A stretch of 64,000 nt of DNA. Origin: Anticarsia gemmatalis (lineage: Eukaryota > Arthropoda > Insecta > Lepidoptera > Erebidae). The notes under the pieces were generated by a model that was not told where the DNA came from, ran no database searches, and worked only from the letters and a program-made list of their open reading frames with translations. Both the position numbers and the translations under genes were made by a program. The DNA lies in NCBI RefSeq assembly GCF_050436995.1, contig NC_134753.1, positions 5,766,001-5,830,000 of the forward strand, given 5' to 3'. Positions 27,901 through 42,900 of the stretch are shown one piece after another. Position 1 is the first letter of the stretch, and every line of letters starts with the position of its first letter.

Positions 27901-30900
27901 CTGCCTGGCTTTGCGAGAGGTCCCTAGGCGGGACGGTGATAATCGCTACTCGCAGATGCGATTTGTTCGCATCCGCGTAGCTCATCGCCCGCTTCGGTTT
28001 CGCGTCGGTTTTCGCGCGTTTGGCTTCCCCTCTGGGAGACTGAGTATCGTCCAGACGAGACCGCTTCGAAGAAGCGCGCTCGTTCGGACCATCCCCAGTC
28101 CCAGACTGCTCCTTTTCAGGTGCAGTGGGAGCCGTCGCAGCGTTCCGCCGACCACGAGTTCCTCTCGGTGTCCGTCTCTTACTCGACTTGCTGGGTGGTG
28201 GTGGTGGTGGTGGTGCTGGTGGTGCCGTTTTAAGCTCTCCTGAGGTGGAGGGCTGAGGGTCGCGCTGCGTTGCCGCTGCTGCGGTTGCCGTCTCGGCTTG
28301 TGTTGCGTTTTTGGACTGAAGGTGTTCCCTTCTCGCGCGCCTGTTGGGGCGACGGCGTTCCGGTAGTTCCTTCAGCCTTTGTTTGGATTTTGCAGGGGCG
28401 GTAGGTTCCCTTTTGCAAGGTCGCTTATGAGCGGCTACCGTCCACTGCGAAGTAGTGTTTTTTCCCTTTTCGGGTGACGAGGAGATGGCCTCGGCGAGGC
28501 CAGAGAGGTCCAGGCTTCCGCCTGGTTTTGGGCACAGTTTGTCCCCCCCAGAATACGTGGGACGGACCGAGCTAGGCTCGGTGAGGGATTCTCCACTATC
28601 AGTGGTACCCTCCTGGGGTAATTTTCTGTGTGACTGTGCTTTCATTTTATTTTATAGGTTTTTTGTTTGGGCGAGATTGGCATAGGATGCCAGAAGAAGA
28701 GGGGAGAAAAGAAGAAGAACTCACACTACCCGCCCAAGGTAAGTGTGGTACAATTTTTTGGGGGTATTTGGTGCCCCAAGGCTCTGTGTGCCTGAGTGGA
28801 TAATGCGCCGCCACGGTTCGGCTATGCGGGATTGGTTTAGGGATAAGTGGGATAGGAAAAGGTTTGGATATAGAGTACCGGCCAGAGGTTTTTGTTGTGC
28901 CAATTACAGAGGGTAATTGGCCAATAACGGGCAGCAACCTCGGGAAGGATAGTCCACTGGCCTTGTTTAGGGGATCTTTGCGACTTGCGCTACTCCCTAA
29001 ACCATTTGCTAGACCCGGCATCGGACAGATGTCGGGAGTAGGAGAATCATCAAGCATTGTGGTAATGCTTGACCATTCCCCCGCCCAAAAATACGTTTAA
29101 AACAAAATAGATCGACTTGGTCATCGCAAGAAAACACAAATTCGCCATTAACATTTCGGGAGCATTAGCTTCTCCTCGTGCTGTGTAGTGTGATACAAAC
29201 TAATAATCAAATCATGCGATGGCCAAGTCGGTCTATTTGTTTTAAACGTATTTTTTTTAATTGGCATGATAATAACATATGTAATAACTTAAGACAGAAT
29301 GTATTTTAAGTAGAGACTAAATAGATTAATCGACTTGGTATTATATAGATCTCACAACTTTTTACGGCGAGACTTGGAAATTTTACAGAATGTTTTTGAT
29401 GGCATCTTGTTATACGTGTATTGTTCCCAAGACATTTTACTTTCTTTATTTTTCACACAATTGAGATTATCTTTTACATACTTTTGTAGTACAATAGAAA
29501 GTGAAAGTTAGCCGATTAAGCTCTCATCACGCAGACGTTAACATCGCACGGACGATTGGTGTATATGCCTACTACCTATTGTATGTAATTTGATATTTTT
29601 TTATAAATTTACGTATAAGAAACTACGTATATAGGAATATTATTATTAATTAAAGAAATTACTATCACGTGATTCTACGTACTAACTGAAAATTGTAGAG
29701 AAACTTGGTAGTTTCTATTGATATACGTAAACGTATGTTTCGTAATACGAGTGCCGATATTTTTTGTTGTTACAACATCAGTGCTGTCCCACTTTTCATC
29801 CTTATATAAAGCGGAACTCAATGACAGGTGCTAAAACATGGATTTTACTAATCAAGATTTTTATATTCCTTAGAATATTCCGTTATTTTTTTTTACTCCG
29901 CCTTACGTATACGTATTTAGAAAACAAAACATTTCTTTTTTTAATTTGCTTTTATAATTATTGCACAACTAACAACTTTCTTACAGAATCACACTAGAAT
30001 AGAACATTGATAAAAATATTTTCAATTGAACTCAAGTCCATTATAAAAAAATGTTTTACCTACTTAACCTAAATATCCATCACATATCATTACAAAACCG
30101 ACACAATGAATTATCCTTAAACACATATTCCGGTAATAATTTTATTCACATTAGAATACGCGTACAGTCATAAAAAAAATGCTTTAACAATGCATGCTGT
30201 ATAAACGCATTCTTATGTACTTATAGTTTATAAGTGTAACACCAATCACAAATCTACCTATCATGTAAAACAATAAAAAAGTTCATTGAACCAGATCAAC
30301 AACAGCCACGGTTGATAAATTAATGCGGATTTCTTTAAATTTATTGTCAATTTGATTTGATGTCGTTGAACTTTTTAATAATTTTCGCATAACGCATTTT
30401 GTGAATACTGGTCTTGGTAATAAATAGGTAACTGCAATCAAAATTAATAATTTAAATTATAGAGCAAAAAAATATTTTGGCAATATGTAGCATTGAGCTC
30501 TTGTATATCCGAAGCATGCATGTGTTGTATTTATTAACGATTTGAGAATCACTCCGTGTAGAATATCATTGGCAAATTGCATCATTATCCTGGCACTTAT
30601 TGAGGCTAGTTGTTCGAAGCTGTCGGTCCCGGCTTTACACCTAAATTAACGACCGGACGTTGCTAGTATTAAATTGCAGTAGTATGTAAAGTAAACAATT
30701 TATAATTACCAAGTAGCGAAAGTGCTGCTAAGCTAGTTTTAATGTACATTCTATGGAATGTTTCACAATTTTCCTCCGAGGCCTTTAGAGTGACCGACAT
30801 CGCAAATAAACTCTATTAAATGACCATAATGTTCAAATGAAGGCGTGCCAATATTGACACAGAAACCATTGACGTCAGCCCTCAAGTTTAGGACAGACTG

Positions 30901-33900
30901 TTACAACATTCTATACGCAAGTACTATTGTGGTTGTCTTCTGGTGATATAATGTAATTTGTTACATACTCATTGTTCGTGTTCGTTGCATTTATAGATAA
31001 TTCGATCAAATTACGTGGACTTCTTGGAACACACCCAACATAAAATATTGCAGTAAAACATGCGATATTGACCTAGAACTTTAAGATTTGCCTTTGACAC
31101 CGTATACAAATTAACTAAGTTCACGTACTAATAAATTACCATTTAGCACCAAAACTTTATCAAGAAATAGTGGTATAGTTTTATATAGTTATAAATATAT
31201 TTTTATTACATGCATCTTAACACTTATTTCGGTTTCAAGATAGTGATATCCTTAATCAAAAAAAAAGTAAAGCGGTGCACATACAATATACCTACGTCCT
31301 ACATGCATTACAATTTTGAGTTTCTTTATCTTAACAGTCGAGGTTACAATGCACTATTTAAATGTAATGACCAAAGTTTAAACGAGATCTCTAAATACTT
31401 TGAGTTTTATCTTTATTTGATGGTAGTTATACGTACAGGTTATTGACTCGATTGCATTTTAAAGGTGCATCCTGCTTTTTACAAGAAGAACCGAGAAGAC
31501 TTATATTAAATTTAATCATGTGTATTGTTCTCATAGAACATTGACATTGTCAACATTCCTATCCTTTAAATCTCGCATTGCATGTTTAATATGGTAATAG
31601 AATACGGGAATGAACGCGAACACGCATTTTATATTTTCCCTATAAGGTAAAATGCGTTTTTGCGTTAATTCCCGTATCCTATTATATAATAATTTCCAAT
31701 GTCTTAATAAAGTTAGGCAAGCAGCTTCTTTTAAATATGATACAATAAATCTTAGCAAGCAATCAACGTATTGTCAAACATTGATAACGGTTATAAAATT
31801 CTATTTTATCAATAGGAAAAATATTGTTTTCGCGTTTAAATGATAGTGACGTGAATGATTATAATGATATATGTAACTAGGTACAAATCGTGAAATTTTC
31901 TATTGGTAATATGATAACACATATTAAATACAGATATAAATTAATGAATTAGCATTATTTTTTTCGTTTATCCAGTCATAGACCAAGGAAATTATGTCAA
32001 TGATCAAGGAAATGATGTGAAACTTAGTCTCATGACTAATGAGACTAAGTTTTTGCCTTCTCGCGTTATGTAATCAACCAACTGGTGATCTTCTGTTTTA
32101 TGTCCGGAACCAATTCAGTCTATTAGAACTGTAAGTGATAATGCAGACGCTGGCGCTTGTCCAATTGACTTGATGAGAATAAATCAATCGGCCACGAGAC
32201 TCACTCGTTTAATTAAATAGATGCGTCAGGAATGCACTCAAAGATGAAATAGCACGAGTAAGATAAAAAAAATTCAAGCCAACCTTGAAAAGAAAAATAA
32301 ATAAATAGTGTAGTAAGTGGGTGCGAAACTTGAAACAATGCCTTATTTATTTCTTTTATTTGGCAACTTGTTAAAATAAGAACGGATTATGACTGGTTAA
32401 TACAAGACCTTGAAGAAAACGTTGAAATAAAAACGCACCACCATTCATTTAAAAAAGGAAAATGATGGATAGTTTCTTTGTCCTGCATCGACTAGGACGT
32501 CGGATAAAAATCAAAAAAAAATCGTAGAACATACCTTTATTATCTGTAGGACGAGGAGTCAATACGGAAAAATGCTACTATCATACCTCGGCTCCGACCT
32601 TCACCACCAATGCCCTTTATACCAATATGTTTATGGCTAATCATCGTCTAATTGTTAATGTGTAAACACAATATTTGTTAAACTATAATCTTCCTTTTTA
32701 AAGTTTTTATAATATACAAAAACTGAAATAATATGAATTGAATAAATTTTTTGAAACCACCTTGTTATGGCATGACACTGAGAATACGCATAATAATATT
32801 AGGGAGGTTAAAAAAATCTGTCTGTCCTTGATATTAAAATTTGTTTTGAAACTACAACGTTGATCAAATTTGTATCAAGCCTGTATTTACCTGAAGGTTA
32901 TTGGTGTATTGGACTCAGACTTTGCAATCATACTTTGAAAAAATCCGACACTCTTTTACCGGCTACCTGAAATCACAAAAAAATAGGTGCATAACTTGCA
33001 ATTGAATAAAAAGAGCGAGCATGAGCGTGCAACTTATTTTTTCCCCCTTTTTTTGTAAATCCATAAAATAATAATATAAAAAAAATAGTATTTTGACTGC
33101 TTCATCTGAAGGAAATGGTGTATCGAAACAGAATAAATGTACATTTAACATAGTTACCAAAGCTGTTACACATAAGTGTACAGTTATAATTATAGTTGCG
33201 GAGAAGTCAAATACTGCCAAATAACAGCAATATTTCCGATATTCAAAAAAATATCCACATATCTAAAAATAAGCACAATAATATAATTAATGATAACAAA
33301 TAAAACCTTGTCCTTTACAGTACTTCGTTCCTAGTTCCTGTGTAACGTTATCTTATCAGTAAGACTAATGACACCAAACCGTTGTTGTCGTACGCTTCGA
33401 TTTTAACGGATTTATTAAACTTTGATTAATTTTACTCATATGAAAGATATCTAATCACACACGGAAGGATTTTTTAGGATTAGCCGTAGAAATCAATCGT
33501 ATACAATAGAATTAGGAAACAGAATTGCTTAGATGCAGTAAGTAGATTTTATAGACTGTGGAATAATAATAATATGTTTGTACAGTTGTTTTATCAAAGG
33601 CCATTCGATTAATGAGTCAATGTTTTCAACATTGCTTCGATTTCGCTCAATAAATTAACGGGGAAAGTATATAATAGTTTGGACAGGCTGACTCAAACTT
33701 TGTCACACATTTATCTAACAATATTTTTGTGCAGCCGTTGATTCATCTTGATTAGGTACCCATTTCACAGGCTGTCTACCTAAAGGTTGCTTTTATTTTT
33801 TAACATCACAATAATGAATTTGCAAGTTAAAGCACACTATGAAGTCTTGTAGCGATTTATGTAACTCTATAATTATGTATGGGTTTTACGAAGAAAGTTC

Positions 33901-36900
33901 TCGCAGGCTTGCGAGCTATGATATAACATTATCAAGAGTATCCACTGTCCTTAGATATGTTAAAGATCTCTTGAAAAGGAGCTATTTAGCAATGTTTTTT
34001 TTTTTAAATCTAATTGGCTATCATATCACTATACCTTAATGATCCATGTAATGCTCCTTAGATTAACTTTTTTAAGATATAATGAGCGCTTAATTTGCGT
34101 GTACCGTATAAATATTTTTGTATTATTATGTTTTTATACTTATGCATCACTTGCGAATCGCGTCGCGACGCTTCTAGTATAGATTACATCATACTGTTTC
34201 TTGCTAACTTTCACCAGATATATTACTTGGTCTGCACATTAAAAAAAAATATGCCATATTTTTTTCTATAGTCTTTCCAACCTTGCTGTGTCATTCAATA
34301 AAATTACCTATTAAAATACAATGAGCATACATAACTTCTAATAACTCTTTGAATATAACATAATCTGTACAATATAGCATATTATTATAAATATACACTT
34401 GCATACCATAACCACACTGAAATCCTTATTGTCAACCCATATCAAATATTTTTTTTATTTAAATCAATAACTGCGCGACTGGTTTTATACGAACTACTAA
34501 AATATTGGTGTCATTCAACCCCATGTCGCACTATAAACAAGTTTTATGCAAAAACAAACAATATATTAGCCATAATAATGCGATTTATTTCTCTGAATAA
34601 TATTAAATGAACACATCAAGTTGTACCAACTTCCAAAGACTGGAAGAATCAAGAGCGTCTTCGGCCAATTATAAGATGGTACAGACAAGAACCAAAAAAC
34701 ATACTACTTACGACAAACATTCTGATTCTTTTCTCTCGGTTTTCTATAAGTCACATACGGACTTTGGAGCAAAGTGGAGTAAGTCTATGACTATTTGACG
34801 TAAACTACAATGCAAAGAAAAAAGACTGATGTCGGTCATCGGACAGCTATTTTCAAGTCATGATCATTCGTTAAGAGATACGTCACATACTTCAATGGGC
34901 ATACTTTTTAAACTGGTTACCTACCTACCGGAATTTCCAAAATTATTACAGTTATTTTTAAAATATAACTTGTCTCTCTTAAAGCTTACGCTATAATAAA
35001 AATCACAAATGTTTATATTCGCGGAAACCAGAAACTTTTTATATTTATTAAATTCAAACCGGAAACTACAGTTTACATAAAAATATCTATTGTCCATCAC
35101 TATACTGCAAATTTTAAGTTGCGTAATGCAATAGTGACCATCGAAATGACCTTATTGCCTAGTAAAATCATTAAAGCTAGTTCTGACGTGTGACCGCGTT
35201 GCCTTGTGGCAAGATTTTCAAAAATTACTTATTCATTCTATTGCACCACTGTCCTACTTACTTACAAAAAAGCAATCTTTGCTAAATATAAATAAATGCA
35301 CTCATTAGAAGATAAATTGACAGTACCTATGTATATTTTCTTGTTACATTAAAATGAGTAGGCATAAAAAATAAATTTATTTACGTTTGATACACATATT
35401 ATTTGAAAAAATAAACCAATATCGAAATTAAGCTTATGATACCGTTTGGGGATTATAGTATGACTTTATATTAAACCTGTGGAGGTGGGTAAGTACGACT
35501 CATTTACTGATCACTTCCTCATTCATAAGGGAGACCCATATGAGCTCACGCACGTACGCAACCAACCGTCAGTGGTTTTAGCACATTATAAATAATTTAT
35601 TAGGAATCTATTCTTGTTTCATTGGACACTTATTGGCAGGCACATACGAATAATACATTACGAGAGTACTTATAGTGGCATTAGTATGCACATGCATACA
35701 ATTTTTAAGCGCGATTGTCATAAACACTTTAAAACTATACAAAACATGATCATAAAAAGCATGTTAATATGCCCAGAGTCGAAGGTTTGCGTGCTCAATA
35801 GAAGAATAAATTCATATTTTTTATTCCTTGTACAACCTATGACCTCATAATAAATAACAAATCGATGATTATCTTATGGTTTGAACAAAATAACATAATG
35901 ATTAAAGTGTACCTGAAAATGTTATGAACATGAATTGTTTATATACGACGAAAGATAGTTATTATCTTTCTTATTATTGTAAAAGACAAATAGCAATTTC
36001 GCTATCCTATTTTTTATCTATAACAGCCAAGAACTTGGCTAAACAAGTTGCTTCTATTGAGCAACATAATATTGACATTTCCAATAACTTAGCCAGTAAT
36101 ATGGCTAATAATCTTGACATTCATAATAATTTTGACATTAATGGTGATATGACATTATGTTATTTAAATTAATTTATAAGACAAAAGAGGCAATCTCTTG
36201 CAAAATAAATAATTCAATTGAAAGACATGCTAAATTAATTAAGAAACCTAAAAATGTAATTAACCTGGTACACCAGAATATTAGAGGAATAATGGGCAAA
36301 GATCTGGAAATTGAGTTGTTTATGAATTGCAATGCTATTGATATATTTTGTATAACTGAACACTGGTTAAAAAGCAGTCAATTCATGTTCAACTTCAACA
36401 ATCACCAGGTTGGCAGTTCATTCAGCAGGGAACATTCCATACATGGTGGTTCACTCATATTAATTAATAAACAGTTAAAGTACAAGGAACGCCATGATAT
36501 TGTTTCTCTCTCTGTTGAACGGACTGCCGAAATAGCTTGTGTAGAAGTAGAACAGTTTATTGTATTGAGTGTATACAGGCCTCCTTCAGCATTGTATGAT
36601 AGTTTTGAGAGTATTATGGAAGATGTTTTAAATAAAGTAACTAAGTTGAACAAAAAGGTAATTATTTCGGGTGATTTTAATATTAATTTATTAGAAGAAT
36701 CTAGTTTATCTATTAAATTTAAAGCTCTCTTTCAATCATACAATCTGAAGTACTTGTTTTTGGAGCCAACAAGAATAACTGCCACTACAGCCACATGTTT
36801 GGATAATATTTTCACTGATATAATAGTTAATGATAAGAGAGTAATTAATCAACTAGATTCGGATCACTGTGGTCAATTTATTTCATTTACAAATAAGAAT

Positions 36901-39900
36901 AAACATGTGGCTAAAAGAAAAATTACAATTGTACCCAAAACCGCTAATCGTTTTGAAAGTTTTAAAAATAAACTTGCTTCTAATTTACCACTTATAAAAA
37001 AGCACAGTAATCCTAATGATATGTACAATAACTTTTTTAATACATTTTGCACTGAATTTGACTCGGTGTTTACTTCCAGAACGGTTACGGTCCAAGATAG
37101 CGCTACCTTTAGTGAATGGGCTACTATAGGCATATATAAGAGTAGGAGAAAACTTTTCGAGCTGTATGAGGAAAGGAATCACAATAGAAGTGAACATTTT
37201 CAAGAATATGTAAAAAATTACGCAAAATTATTTAGACAGGTCTGTAAATTAGCTAAGTCTCGTTACTTGAGTTCAAAGATTAAAAATAGTAATGACAAAA
37301 TTAAAATGACTTGGAGAGTAATAAATAGTGAGACTGGAAATGTAAAGGGCCATGATCGTGAGTTTAGCTTGAATGTTGGTGGCAACACCATCTCAACGGA
37401 TTCCGATGTGGCCACAGCTTTTGAGGAGTTTTTCACTGACATTCCAGTCTCGACTACCGAATCTTTGAACTCGTCACCTACTGTTGCTGAATCAATTCTG
37501 AAAGAAAATGTTAATATCTGTAATGCAATTTTTAGGTTTGACTATGTCTCCTATGTAGACATTATAAAAGCTTTTAATACTATAAATGTGAAAAATACTG
37601 TAGACCTTTGGGGTAATTCAGTAGTTATTACAAAAACTATTATTGACTTAGTTGCACCCCAATTAGCTGTAATATTTAACGAATGTGTAAGTGGTGGTGT
37701 GTTTCCTGATCGAATGAAAGATAGTAAAGTAATACCACTCTTCAAATCAGGCAGTACATCTGACCCCACTAACTTTAGACCTATTTCTGTACTGCCAACA
37801 TTCAGTAAAATTTTTGAAAAATTAATATTAGATCAGTTACTTAGTTTTTTTAGTAAAAATAAATTATTACATAGCAAACAATTTGGTTTTACAAGGGGTC
37901 GCTCCACTATCGATGCTGGTGTTGAGCTTGTAAACCATATTTTTGATGCCTGGGAGGACTCACACGATGCTCTTGGCATCTTCTGTGATTTATCGAAGGC
38001 GTTTGACTGCGTCCCGCATGAAACATTAATCAGGAAGCTACATCACTACGGTGTACAAAATGCGGCTCTGAATCTTCTTATCTCCTATTTGAATAATAGG
38101 ATTCAGAAAGTCGACGTAAACGGTGTACGATCTGCTGGGTCGGTGGTTAAAATGGGTGTGCCACAAGGTTCAATACTTGGCCCTTTTTTATTTTTAATCT
38201 ACATTAATGATCTACCTCATCTTGTTAAAAATAGTCACGAGATAGTATTATTCGCTGATGATACATCACTTTTATTTAAACTTAAACGACATCAAACTAA
38301 TCTTGACGATGTGAATAATGCTATCTCTAAAGTGGTACATTGGTTTGATGTTAACAATCTGCTATTAAACGAGCAAAAAACTAAATGCATAAAATTTGTA
38401 ACACCTAATGTCAAACCAGTGAAAACTTTGATAAAGATTAAGGAAGATGAGCTGGACCTTGTGGACACAGCCAAATTTCTAGGCATTACAATAGATTCGA
38501 AGTTACAGTGGGGTCCACATATATCACAATTGTCGAATAGACTTAGTTCTGCAGCCTTTGCGGTCAGAAAAATTCGCCAACTCACTGACATTGAAACAGC
38601 TAGGTTAGTATACTTCAGTTACTTCCATAGTGTCATGTCCTATGGAATTTTGCTCTGGGGTAATGCTGCCGACATCCAAACCATCTTTGTGCTGCAGAAG
38701 AGGGCTATTCGTGCAATTTATAACTTAGGCAGTAGACATTCACTAAGGGAAAAATTTAAGGAGATAAATATATTGACGGTGGCAGGTCAATATATATATG
38801 AAAACCTAATTTATGTACACAAAAATATAACACATTTCAAGAAAAAGAGCGATATACATAGCATTAATACACGAAACAAAAATAAACTTGTTATTCCAGC
38901 CACTAGGCTCCAAAAAATAAACAAATCCTTCAGAGGTCAATGTGTGCGATTCTACAATAAAATCCCTAGTGAAATCAAAAATTTAAGCTTCAATAAATTT
39001 AAATTAGTTATTAAACGCAACTTATGTTTAAAAGGCTATTATACTGTTAAAGATTATTTGGACGATAATAAAGCTTGGGACTGTGCTGCTTCTACCAAGT
39101 CTGTTTCAAATAATGTATTAATGTTTTAATGTACAATGTTTTACTGTGTCCTACCAATAAGTTTCCTTTTGAAGATTATTACTATTTTTATTAGCTTAAA
39201 TTTTAAATTAGATTTATTTACAGCTTTTTTTTTTGAGTGTACACAGTAAATCATCAAATCATCTTGTATCAAGCAAATTGACATTTTAAAAGAGCAAGCC
39301 GTGAGTTTCTTGCCGTTTCTTCTCACGAGCAACCAGCTTTTCCGAAACGGACAAAAGATACGTGACTATTTCAAATACTTTGTAAAAAGTTTACGAAATA
39401 AAGGATATTTTGAATTTGAATTTGAATTTGAACATAAAAACATAAATACAAGTAGTTTTTCTCCTCCTAAGGTCTAAACTCGTTTTTTGGTGGTTTTTCT
39501 TAAGTTTTTTATACTGTGGATAGTTATTTGTTTGTGGTTAATTGAACTTTTACGAGATACCTCTAGTAAATACAAGTTCAACTTATTGTGGTATTAAACT
39601 TGACTATTCACCTTCGATTACACTGCAGAACTTGCTAATTTCTTCTAGAACAACGTGTTCTTGTAATCCGTGCTAAATAATCATTCGGTTTTGAAAGACA
39701 TCGTATAAGTGGTGGTCATCAGAGCATGCGACGCGGTTGTTATGTTCTACTACTATCGATACCGTCTACTATCGATATGCCAAGGTCGAGTCCTGTGTTA
39801 CTCGGGTAACTTAATTATCGCATAATTACCACAATTACTCCAAACGCTTCGTAGTCAAGTATGGACTTTTAATATTAAACAAGACGAATTTTTACTGCAT

Positions 39901-42900
39901 TTGAGTCACAACCTTACTATGTAAATGACTAAATAAAGAATTTCACTTTAGAAATACAGGAAAACGCTGATTACATTTATTTAGACACCGGAATTTATAT
40001 GTCTTTTCTGTTACTTTATAGGAAAAAAAAAGAAATGACTTGCTGTTTATTCTGTCATTATATTCCTGTGGTGGTGGTTAGTATACTTGTCGTAAGTAGA
40101 GAAAGGCTGGCCTCATAAACACCATCATATAGATGTATTTCGAAAATCGTTAGTAATCAAAATATATTTCAAAATAGACTGCTTGTGGTAAATAAAAAAT
40201 ATTTATACGACAGAAAGTTGTAGTAGGAAATGTAGTACGTATCTTGTATCACGTAAAACGTCATCGTGGATAGAGCGACACTTTCTCTGTTTATACACCG
40301 ACTTACCAGTGGTTACGAATACGATAGCATAATATACTTGCACTTAAATGTCATGGGTAGCTTTCTAAATTTCCTTTTTTGCGATTTTATAGTGCCAATA
40401 AACTAAAATGATATTGGGTGTAAAGCATTTGCTGATCATCTCTTATCATTGTGTTTGAAGGTGTATATGTTGTTTTTAGTGTGTAATCGTTGCCTACGTC
40501 ACTAATTACTGGAACAAAATTACACATTGTTACGATACATTGGAAGAGGAAAAGGATACTCATTTTGCTGCATTTCGATATTATGTTAATATGTATATAC
40601 TAGTCGTAAAGTATCTAATTAGGTATGAGTAGAATTGTATTGCTAGACAGACAATTAACCTATGTAGGTCATGTTTGTATTAATTTAAATGCTTAGATCC
40701 CTTGTTTCAATTAAGAATAGTGAAGAAACGCACGTGTTGTTCGTTTTAATACCTAAAACATACGAGTATAATAATATGAAGAGACACAGTGACACTATTT
40801 TGGATAAAAAAAATGAGGCCGAGGCCGTAAAAACATTTACAATGATAATAAATATTTCTTTAATAAATCTATGATGTAATTTTCTTATGTCATGAATTTT
40901 TGATATTATAATGTCATTGATATGTGATTTGATGCTAATAAATATTTTCCATGTGTATTTTACATACAAGGCTAAACATAAACTATTATAAAGACGCATG
41001 TATACGCAACAATACGGTACGGTGGTCACCACGCGAGTACCATAGAACGGGGTTATTAGTCGAAGCGCATTTACCCATCATCTATTTTCTTGGCACCTAA
41101 GAGTTAGTGTGGTCACTCTGGTCCCTCACAGTGGTCTTTCGAGGTCATCAGTATATGTAATTTTTGTTATGCATCTATTCAGTAAAGACACTCATATGCA
41201 ATTAATGATTTCCGTTATAATTTTTAATAAATAGATGCATACATGTAGTGTCCATGACAAATTATACCTAAGAGACTCAACACCCGCGCTTATAGTGCCG
41301 CAACCATCATTTGCAAGTAAAATGTTAAATCTATGATGAATAGCTGAAACGTGACTAGCTTCTTGATGACTACAATGACGCTTTGTATTCAATTAGGTGG
41401 CGAGTCGCTTCGTTTCGATAATAAATGATTAGACTTCTTTATTAGTTCAGACTTTAGATAATAAAAATGATGAATTGACCAATTGATTTTGTAACTGACT
41501 ACTTTTTAGTGTCCAATAAGATAAATAGGTAATGCATGCAAAAGTAATTTGAAATAATTAGCTACAAAACTTTTTGTGACCACTATGTGCTATTCGCTAT
41601 ACAGCAACATCACGTGAAGAGTAGGAATGTTAGTTTTTGTAACACCATCTAAGCCAGTACTCACTTATTTATATTACAAAAACTTTCATTACGGCTACCC
41701 TGATAATAATGTAATTCAGCATATATTATAAATAATTAATGACTACTATCTTAGCCTCACACATATTGTACCCGTAGGTGTATTCGGGGGACATGAAAGA
41801 CAAGAACGTTTTCCCATGAATATCGTTAGTCTCGTGTAAAAGGGGTCGAGCCTGTTATTTTATACTTCGAACATAACAAGATAATATTATGATAAATTTG
41901 CCCATCGTTAAAAATACAATCTCAACAACTTCATTTTATAAAATGGAGCGATTGAAATACTTTTAAACAATGAAAGAACTTTGACCGAGTCATTCTTAGT
42001 GATTGCTTTACCTAATTAGACAATAATCTATGACTTGCGTAAGCACTGCTGCGTTCAAAAGTAAATTTTCCAATATATTTCACAAATCCTAGCCCGTAAT
42101 TTGTTTGTAATTGGGATTTGAGTTTTCTTGTCACAAATACAGGAGGTCAAATCACGCCCCCGTAATCAATATGGACGGTAACGGATTATAAAATGTGAAG
42201 CATTAATGAGTATTATAACATCGCAAGAGATAAAGTTCACACCAGTAAAAAAATAAACAGCCCACACGCAGTAAGTAATGTAAACACATTTTAATCTATG
42301 AAAACAGAACTATATGCATTCGCATATATAAAGGCATATATTTTCCACAGTTTGTTTACATGTCAATTACACATCACATTTTTTTCTTTATCTTCCTATG
42401 CAGAATAAATTAACTTTAACATTCAATTACTACTGGTACGAAGACCCCTTTTGCGATCACAAATCGGAGTAGTTACAGTGTGGCACACTTTTATCACAAC
42501 GATTAAATACAATAAATGACACCTATGACCTATAGGTACTCATAAATTAACACGTTATTGAAATTTATATTTTGGTTCTTGCATCTATCAATATATTTTA
42601 TCAAGGTTTTTGTTGGAAATTATAAAGCTAATAAAGTTTGTCAAATAGTGGCCCTTATAATCCACTCCTCTTTTATTGATTGCATAATAGCTATAAACCA
42701 TATCTACCTGTATCCGACCGGTCAATACATAAATCAAAATTGTGTTGTTGATACATGCTCGTGTGATTATAATTATGTATTGCAATATTATGTAGTCCTA
42801 GACATTCGACTGCTTGTAATCTGTTACTGTCAATATAATAATTTCTCTTAGGTATAATTGAATCATCAATCAGTTTCATAACAAGGCTAGAGCCGCCAAG

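Larger units (their letters stand above)
23515..29087 (-). mobile_element. Full-length-looking non-LTR retrotransposon (R1/LOA/I group, with RNase H)
   Basis: A minus-strand LINE with about 440 nt of 5' UTR, ORF1 (28645-27215), ORF2 (27237-23608) and a 3' UTR of about 90 nt ending CCCAGGAAACCTAACCT. The 3' end lacks a long poly(A). Endonuclease, reverse transcriptase, RNase H and a C-terminal Cys/His motif are all present and no frame is broken, so this copy may be recent. Boundaries come from the surrounding inverted-repeat element and may be off by a few bases; AAAATAC occurs at both edges (23506-23512 and 29088-29094). Clade assignment is inference: an apurinic-type endonuclease plus RNase H excludes typical Jockey and CR1 elements. 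Confidence 0.88.
35900..39432 (+). mobile_element. Non-LTR retrotransposon (CR1/L2/Jockey group), 5'-truncated
   Basis: A sense-oriented LINE with an intact ORF2 (36157-39129), a 3' UTR of about 280 nt with AATAAA at 39397, and a microsatellite tail (TTTGAA)4 at 39409-39432 instead of poly(A). Only a short frame remains upstream of ORF2, so ORF1 is mostly missing. The left end is placed at about 35900 because TTTGAACAAAATAACATAAT (35880-35899) resembles the sequence straddling the right end (TTTGAACATAAAAACATAAA), 17 of 20 matching; this is weak evidence for a target-site duplication. There is no RNase H. Confidence 0.82.

Noticed and set aside
25160..28243. Several plus-strand frames of 69-197 codons
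   Set aside because: All lie opposite LINE ORF1/ORF2 and show no domain.
28647..29057. 136-codon minus-strand frame upstream of LINE ORF1
   Set aside because: Lies in the LINE 5' UTR, has no recognisable domain, and is more likely a chance frame in GC-richer sequence.
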